Shown here: piece after piece, positions 39,087 to 43,240 of the stretch
Layout of the letters: the number at the start of each line of letters is the position of its first letter
How positions within the stretch are numbered: the first letter of the stretch is position 1
Made by a program: the position numbers and the translations under genes
NCBI RefSeq assembly: GCF_003417065.2
Contig: NZ_QVLT01000034.1
Span: 1 to 43,240, forward strand
Source of the DNA: Hymenobacter lapidiphilus
GTDB lineage: Bacteria; Bacteroidota; Bacteroidia; Cytophagales; Hymenobacteraceae
DNA length: 43,240 nt
Direction of reading: 5' to 3'
The notes under the pieces: generated by a model
Databases searched by the model: none
Told to the model about the DNA's origin: nothing
What the model saw: the letters and a program-made list of their open reading frames with translations, nothing else

Positions 39087-39124
39087 AAAAAAGGGGGGCA
39101 GCCATCGGCCGCACCCCTTTTTTT
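39087..39124 (-). terminator. Terminator of typA
   Basis: AAAAAAGGGG-g-GC-a-GCC pairs with GGC-c-GC-a-CCCCTTTTTT around ATC. On the minus strand it is followed by TTTTTTGTGT, a clear U-tract, 19 bp past the typA stop. Confidence 0.88.
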
Positions 39125-39142
39125 AAATCAGCTGACTAACAA

Positions 39143-40951
39143 CTAGTCGATTTTCTTGGCCGAACGAAGACGCTCGTTTTCGTCGAGCAGAATCTTACGC
39201 ATCCGGATCGACTTAGGCGTCACCTCCAGGTACTCATCCTTCTGGATGTATTCCATGGCCTCTTCTAGCGAGAACTGACGCTTAGGAACAATCTTAGCGT
39301 TGTCGTCGGTGCCCGAAGCACGCATGTTGGTGAGTTTCTTGCCCTTCTGGATGTTGATGGTCAGGTCGTTGGGGCGGGTGTGCTCGCCGATTACCTGGCC
39401 AGAGTACACTTCCTCTCCCGGATCAACGAAGAACTCGCCGCGGTCCTGCATCTTATCGATGGTGTAGGCCGTGCCGGCACCCGTATCCATCGAAATCAGC
39501 GAACCAGCAATACGGCCCGGAATTACACCCTTGTGCGGCTCGTAAGAGGCAAAACGGTGGTTCATGATGGCCTCACCAGCGGTGGCGGTCAGCACGTTGT
39601 TACGCAGGCCAATCAGGCCGCGGGCCGGAATGTTGAACTCCAGGTGCTGCAGGTCACCCTTCGGCTCCATGATGGTCAACTCGCCCTTGCGCATCGTCAC
39701 CAGCTCAATCACCTTACCGGCAGTTTCCTCCGGTACGTCTACCACCAGGTGCTCGATAGGCTCGAGGCGGTGGCCGTTGTCGTCTTCCTGGAACAACACC
39801 TGGGGCTGGCCCACCTGCAGTTCGAAGCCTTCGCGGCGCATGGTTTCAATCAGGACCGACAAGTGAAGAATACCGCGGCCGTACACTAGGAACGTGTCCT
39901 CCTTATCGGTTTCTTTTACCCGCAGGGCGAGGTTTTTCTCGGTTTCCTTGAACAGCCGGTCACGCAGGTGGCGCGAGGTCACAAACTTGCCTTCCTTACC
40001 GAAGAAGGGCGAGTTGTTGATGGTGAAGAGCATGTTCATGGTCGGCTCGTCGATGCTGATAACCGACAGGCCCTCGGGGTTGTCGGCGTCGGCCAGCGTA
40101 TCGCCGATGTCGAAGCCTTCGATGCCCGTTACGGCGCAGATTTCGCCCGAGCTAACCTCAGATACTTTCGTGCGGCCGAGGCCTTCAAACACCTGCAGCT
40201 CCTTGATTTTAACCTTCTTGATGGTGCCGTCGCGCTTCACCAGGCTCATGTTGGCGCCTTCTTTTAGCGTACCACGATGCACGCGGCCGATGGCGATACG
40301 ACCCACGAACGACGAGTAGTCGAGTGAGGTGATCTGCATCTGGGGCGTGCCGTCCAGGGTAGGCGCGGGCGGGATGGAAGCCACTACGGCGTCGAGCAAC
40401 GGGATGATGCTGTCGGTTTTCACCTTCCAGTCGGTGCTCATCCAGCCCTGCTTCGACGAGCCGTACAGCGTTACGAAGTCCAGCTGATCTTCGCTGGCGC
40501 CGAGGTTGAACATGAGGTCGAAAACCTGCTCGTGCACCTCGTCGGGCCGGCAGTTCTCCTTGTCTACTTTGTTGACAACCACGATGGGCTTCAGGCCCAG
40601 GTCGATGGCTTTGCCCAGCACGAAGCGGGTCTGGGGCATGGCGCCTTCGAAAGCATCGACGAGCAGCAGCACGCCGTCAGCCATCTTGAGCACCCGCTCC
40701 ACCTCGCCGCCGAAGTCGGCGTGACCGGGGGTGTCGATGATGTTGATCTTAACGTCTTTGTACCGAACCGATACGTTTTTCGAGACGATGGTAATACCTC
40801 GCTCGCGCTCCAGGTCGTTGTTGTCGAGGATGAGGTCGTCGAATTGCTGGTGTTCGTCGAACAGCTTCGAGGCGTGGATAATCTTGTCCACGAGCGTGGT
40901 TTTGCCGTGGTCAACGTGCGCAATGATGGCGATATTCCGAATGTTCTGCAT
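39143..40951 (-). CDS. typA: Translational GTPase TypA/BipA
   Basis: This 602-residue ribosome-associated GTPase helps 50S assembly and stress adaptation. The start MQNIRNIAIIAHVDHGKTTL (40951) is the family start; the 36 codons upstream in frame overlap the promoter. GTPase motifs are AHVDHGKTTL (P-loop), ERERGITI (switch I), DTPGHADFGGEV (G3) and NKVDKENCRP (G4). Domain II contains RIAIGRVHRGTLKEG, an EF-G-like domain follows (GRGILHLSVLIETMRREGFE), and the C-terminal domain, specific to TypA, ends LGDENE-like as LLDENERLRSAKKID. Length is as expected. It has a perfect -7 element and a strong terminator, so it is a single transcription unit. Confidence 0.97.
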   Translation of the reverse strand: MQNIRNIAIIAHVDHGKTTLVDKIIHASKLFDEHQQFDDLILDNNDLERERGITIVSKNVSVRYKDVKINIIDTPGHADFGGEVERVLKMADGVLLLVDAFEGAMPQTRFVLGKAIDLGLKPIVVVNKVDKENCRPDEVHEQVFDLMFNLGASEDQLDFVTLYGSSKQGWMSTDWKVKTDSIIPLLDAVVASIPPAPTLDGTPQMQITSLDYSSFVGRIAIGRVHRGTLKEGANMSLVKRDGTIKKVKIKELQVFEGLGRTKVSEVSSGEICAVTGIEGFDIGDTLADADNPEGLSVISIDEPTMNMLFTINNSPFFGKEGKFVTSRHLRDRLFKETEKNLALRVKETDKEDTFLVYGRGILHLSVLIETMRREGFELQVGQPQVLFQEDDNGHRLEPIEHLVVDVPEETAGKVIELVTMRKGELTIMEPKGDLQHLEFNIPARGLIGLRNNVLTATAGEAIMNHRFASYEPHKGVIPGRIAGSLISMDTGAGTAYTIDKMQDRGEFFVDPGEEVYSGQVIGEHTRPNDLTINIQKGKKLTNMRASGTDDNAKIVPKRQFSLEEAMEYIQKDEYLEVTPKSIRMRKILLDENERLRSAKKID

Positions 40952-40970
40952 ACAGGGGTTTTTGCGGGTG

Positions 40971-40978
40971 CAAATGTA
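40971..40978 (-). promoter_or_regulatory. -7 element for typA
   Basis: The minus strand reads TACATTTG, an exact TAnnTTTG match, 19 bp before the typA ATG, giving a short leader of about 13 nt. Confidence 0.55.
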
Positions 40979-41192
40979 CGTAATAATGAGCGTAAATTTT
41001 GTCGGCCTACTAATTGCCAGCGAGCTAGGAAATTGTTCCGGCTGCTTCAGCCAACTCATTGACCCGCTGCCAGTCGCGCAAATAGGCCCTCAAGCCGCTT
41101 CAAGCCCCCAACCGAACTCTACCCGGCCCACGTATGTTGTTCAGCTGTCGGATTTCAGGTCCGGCATTGCCTCACAGAAAAAAATTTACTCC

Positions 41193-41765
41193 ATGCGCTC
41201 TTCTTTGCTGATTCTGCTGCTTTCGGCGGCCACTTTTAACACCGCCTGCTCCCAGGTTAGCTCCCGCGACACCAAGATGGATGCCGCCGACTCGCCCCGC
41301 GGGACGACGACTGCTTCGGCCGCGGGCAAGGAGTATCCTAAGCCCCAACCTGTAACGGGCAAGCCCGGCGAATTTCCGGTGCAGAAAACCGATGCCGAGT
41401 GGAAAAAGCAGCTCACGGCCGAGCAGTATTTCATCCTGCGTGAGCACGGCACCGAAAAGCCTTTCGCCAACCCCTTCAACGACAACCATGAGAAGGGCAA
41501 CTATTACTGCGCCGCCGACGGTAACCTGCTGTTCTCTTCGGAAGCTAAGTTTGAGTCGGGCACCGGCTGGCCCAGCTTCTGGGCCCCAGCGGCCAATAGT
41601 AGCCTCAAGGTGGTCGTCGATAACAGCTACGGCATGAGCCGCGACGGGCTGTTGTGCGCCAAGTGCGGCGGCCATCTGGGCCACGTCTTCAACGACGGCC
41701 CCAAGCCCACCGGCCTGCGTTACTGCATGGATTCGTACGGCATGACGTTCAAGAAAGCCGAATAA
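41193..41765 (+). CDS. msrB: MsrB methionine-(R)-sulfoxide reductase lipoprotein
   Basis: This 190-residue lipoprotein repairs oxidised methionine (R-sulfoxide) in envelope proteins. The signal MRSSLLILLLSAATFNTACS (start 41193) ends in a lipobox with lipidated Cys19. A linker of about 40 residues precedes the MsrB domain: EHGTEKPFANPFNDNHEKGN, SGTGWPSFW, CAKCGGHLGHVFNDGP and RYCMDS, with the catalytic Cys178. Of the four zinc cysteines, 106, 155 and 158 are present, but the one expected at 109 is Asp (CAAD rather than CxxC). The alternative resolving-Cys position (SG-C-GWPS in some members) is Thr124. The enzyme therefore probably relies on an external reductant and has an altered metal site. 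It is divergent from typA. Confidence 0.94.
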   Translation: MRSSLLILLLSAATFNTACSQVSSRDTKMDAADSPRGTTTASAAGKEYPKPQPVTGKPGEFPVQKTDAEWKKQLTAEQYFILREHGTEKPFANPFNDNHEKGNYYCAADGNLLFSSEAKFESGTGWPSFWAPAANSSLKVVVDNSYGMSRDGLLCAKCGGHLGHVFNDGPKPTGLRYCMDSYGMTFKKAE

Positions 41766-41831
41766 GGTGCCAGTGGTCAGTTGCTAGTGGTCAGCACCGC
41801 GTATTATTCTGACAACTGAACTACCATTGTT

Positions 41832-41867
41832 AAATGCCCACTGGCAATCCGAGCCAGTGGGCCATTT
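41832..41867 (+). terminator. Terminator of msrB
   Basis: GCCCACTGGC (41836-41845) pairs perfectly with GCCAGTGGGC (41853-41862). An AAAT/ATTT extension with one bulge lies outside, followed by TTTCGTTTG. Upstream (about 41767-41795) are short direct repeats of the CAGTTGCTAGTGGT type. Confidence 0.75.
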
Positions 41868-41922
41868 CGTTTGTTATAACCCCGTAGCGCCCCGGCCAGG
41901 CGTGTTTGCCCTTTTTTCATTC

Positions 41923-41945
41923 TTCAACTGCCGCTTGCGGTTGAA
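41923..41945 (+). promoter_or_regulatory. Short leader hairpin before the DUF3050 gene
   Basis: TTCAAC and GTTGAA form a stem closed inside by CGC-TT-GCG, 16 bp before the ATG at 41962. It may affect translation start of the DUF3050 gene. Confidence 0.3.
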
Positions 41946-41961
41946 AGCTCGTCGCTGGTTT

Positions 41962-42747
41962 ATGTCAACTCACATCCAAGTTCAAACCGATCCGATTACT
42001 GACCTGCAAACTGCGCTGGCCCCGGCCCGCGCGCAGCTAGTGGCCCACGGCATATACCAGTCGCTGCATTCGCTGGCCGATTTGCGCACGTTTATGGAGC
42101 ACCACGTCTTTGCCGTTTGGGACTTTATGTCGTTGCTGAAGGCTCTGCAGCGGGAGCTAACCTGCGTGGAGCTGCCTTGGGTGCCACGCGGCAACCCCGC
42201 CACCCGCCGCCTCATCAACGACATCGTGCTGGAAGAAGAAACCGACCTCGACCCTGAGGGCCGGCCTACCAGTCACTTCGAACTGTATCTGCGGGCCATG
42301 CGCGAGTGCGGGGCCGATACGGAGCCCGTAGAGCGGCTGCTGGCGGCGGTGGCCGGCGGCGCGTCGGTGGCCGAGGCGCTGGCCGCGGCCGAGGCGCCGG
42401 CTTCGGTGCACGAGTTCGTGCTCGGTACTTTCCGCCTCATCGAGGCGGGGCAGCCTCACGCGACGGCGGCGGCCTTCACATTCGGGCGCGAAGACGTGAT
42501 ACCCGACATGTTCCGCCACCTCGTGCACGATTTGCGCCAGCGTTTCCCCGGTCAGCTCGACACGTTCACCTATTACCTCGACCGCCACATTCAGCTCGAT
42601 GAGGAGGTCCATACGCCGCTGGCCCAACAGATGGTGCGCGACCTGTGCGCCGATTCGGCCCAACGCTGGGCCGAGGCCGAGGCAACGGCCGTGAGTTGCA
42701 TGAGCGCCCGCGTAACCTTGTGGGACGGAATTAGGGCCGCGCTGTAA
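41962..42747 (+). CDS. DUF3050 protein, heme-oxygenase-like fold predicted
   Basis: This 261-residue soluble helical protein matches DUF3050. The start MSTHIQVQTDPITDLQTALA (41962) is preferred; an earlier in-frame start adds low-complexity residues. Several motifs have the spacing of the heme-oxygenase-like diiron oxidase superfamily: FMEHHVFAVWDFMSLLKALQ, NDIVLEEETDLDPEG, TSHFELYLRAMRECG, TFGREDVIPDMFRHLV, and YLDRHIQLDEEVHTPLA. The conserved Glu/His residues here could form a diiron site. No experimental function is known to me, so oxygenase or oxidase activity is an inference. A Gly/Ala-rich insertion (AVAGGASVAEALAAAEAPAS) lies in the middle. The gene has its own strong terminator. Confidence 0.88.
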   Translation: MSTHIQVQTDPITDLQTALAPARAQLVAHGIYQSLHSLADLRTFMEHHVFAVWDFMSLLKALQRELTCVELPWVPRGNPATRRLINDIVLEEETDLDPEGRPTSHFELYLRAMRECGADTEPVERLLAAVAGGASVAEALAAAEAPASVHEFVLGTFRLIEAGQPHATAAAFTFGREDVIPDMFRHLVHDLRQRFPGQLDTFTYYLDRHIQLDEEVHTPLAQQMVRDLCADSAQRWAEAEATAVSCMSARVTLWDGIRAAL

Positions 42748-42791
42748 AAAGGTACTGGCGGAGCCAACTTCGCTTCCGTCCGGTCGTTAGA

Positions 42792-42826
42792 AAAAGAGCT
42801 GACCTATTCCTGGGCAGCTTTTTTTC
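42792..42826 (+). terminator. Strong terminator of the DUF3050 gene, abutting the next ATG
   Basis: AGCTG-a-CC and GG-g-CAGCT pair around TATTCCT, followed by TTTTTTT and preceded by AAAAA. It ends 10 bp before the lipoprotein ATG at 42836, so it lies in the untranslated region of that gene. Confidence 0.85.
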
Positions 42827-42835
42827 CGTTGCGTC

Positions 42836-43180
42836 ATGAATACCGTCGTCATATTTCGCCTTTTACTGCCCGCTGCGCTGCTACTTGGCGGCTGCACAAC
42901 CTCTCAGGAGACGGCTAATGAGGAAGCCAGCGTGCGGCGCGTACCGAGCCGCATTCTCACCGATGCCGACCGGCAGGCGGCCTATAACAGCAACGCCGGC
43001 TACGGCGGAGCCACGCCCGATGCCACACCCGGCCGGGTCCGGCCCGGCGAGCAGGCCAGTGGCATCAACTCGCAGAAAAACCCCGAAAGCCTCAACACCG
43101 ACAACAACAATACGGCTACGCCCGAAACCCGCCTGCGCCGCGTAAAAGGGACCCCCGCCGATACGTTGCGGCTGCCTTAA
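42836..43180 (+). CDS. Small unknown lipoprotein
   Basis: This 114-residue protein has a lipoprotein signal, FRLLLPAALLLGGCTTSQET, with lipidated Cys about residue 20. The mature part is low-complexity and Asn/Thr/Arg-rich (YNSNAGYGGATPDATPGRVR; NTDNNNTATPETRLRR) with no recognisable domain, so it is probably an intrinsically disordered envelope protein. It starts directly behind the terminator of the DUF3050 gene. It therefore either depends on read-through, or its promoter lies within the 80-bp gap upstream and the hairpin is part of its leader. It ends before the hairpin at 43201-43240. Confidence 0.75.
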   Translation: MNTVVIFRLLLPAALLLGGCTTSQETANEEASVRRVPSRILTDADRQAAYNSNAGYGGATPDATPGRVRPGEQASGINSQKNPESLNTDNNNTATPETRLRRVKGTPADTLRLP

Positions 43181-43200
43181 ACGCCCACCTTCCGCTGAAA

Positions 43201-43240
43201 AGCCTAACGGCCCGTTGCTACGTAGCAAGGGCGTTAGGCT
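43201..43240 (+). terminator. Terminal hairpin at the window edge
   Basis: AGCCTAACG pairs with CGTTAGGCT, then CCC with GGG, and inside TTGCTACGTAGCAA is self-complementary, making one almost continuous stem. It lies 20 bp past the lipoprotein stop. The window ends here, so a following T-run cannot be checked. Confidence 0.7.

Noticed and set aside
40731..41192. Upstream extension of the msrB frame into the antisense of typA
   Set aside because: The lipoprotein signal begins at 41193. The upstream part is the complement of the typA coding region and its promoter.

Overview
The window looks like chromosomal DNA from a GC-rich Bacteroidota, most likely Hymenobacter or a close Cytophagales relative. 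The evidence is a C-terminal type IX secretion sorting domain on a 1032-residue exported protein, several Bacteroidota-type -7 promoter elements (TAnnTTTG), weak or absent Shine-Dalgarno sequences, many small lipoproteins, and long GC-rich open frames on the antisense strand. The genus is an inference. I see no rRNA, tRNA, CRISPR array, transposase, phage gene or replication origin.

Layout. 0.1-6.8 kb: an MFS exporter, a membrane-anchored unknown protein, an aldehyde dehydrogenase with a linked DUF779 gene and a TetR-like palindrome upstream, and small secreted or lipid-anchored proteins. 6.8-12.9 kb: a complete tripartite RND efflux operon read right to left (TolC-like channel, lipoprotein adaptor, HAE1-type pump), whose two intergenic gaps are filled by repeat or hairpin DNA. 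13.2-22.7 kb: a peptidoglycan/periplasmic-defence block with an 1832-residue alpha-2-macroglobulin lipoprotein, a glycosyltransferase-like protein and penicillin-binding protein 1C (pbpC). pbpC carries an in-frame palindromic repeat and an apparent frameshift. A Uma2 gene on the other strand splits the block, and a second, decayed Uma2 lies beyond its other end, next to an AT-richer orphan gene. 23.6-29.6 kb: an RBBP9-type hydrolase, a secreted endonuclease/exonuclease/phosphatase-family protein, and an AlkB-type alkane monooxygenase divergent from a LysR regulator. 29.8-43.2 kb: mostly housekeeping genes (threonine synthase, ammonium transporter, YggU-like protein, endonuclease III-like glycosylase, SpoU/TrmH methyltransferase, DoxX-like membrane protein, acylphosphatase, DUF2071, TypA GTPase, MsrB lipoprotein, DUF3050) plus small unknowns.

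I found no convincing new multi-gene defence or biosynthetic system. The strongest unusual signals are in the repeat DNA. A 114-bp palindrome is read in frame inside pbpC. A dispersed family of roughly 100-173-bp long-hairpin elements has three members here, two of them sharing an identical 31-bp block. Twin operator-like palindromes sit between two divergent genes, and a nested dyad lies directly in front of the ammonium transporter. The two Uma2 loci flanking the macroglobulin block suggest that this family moves or duplicates and then decays at this site.
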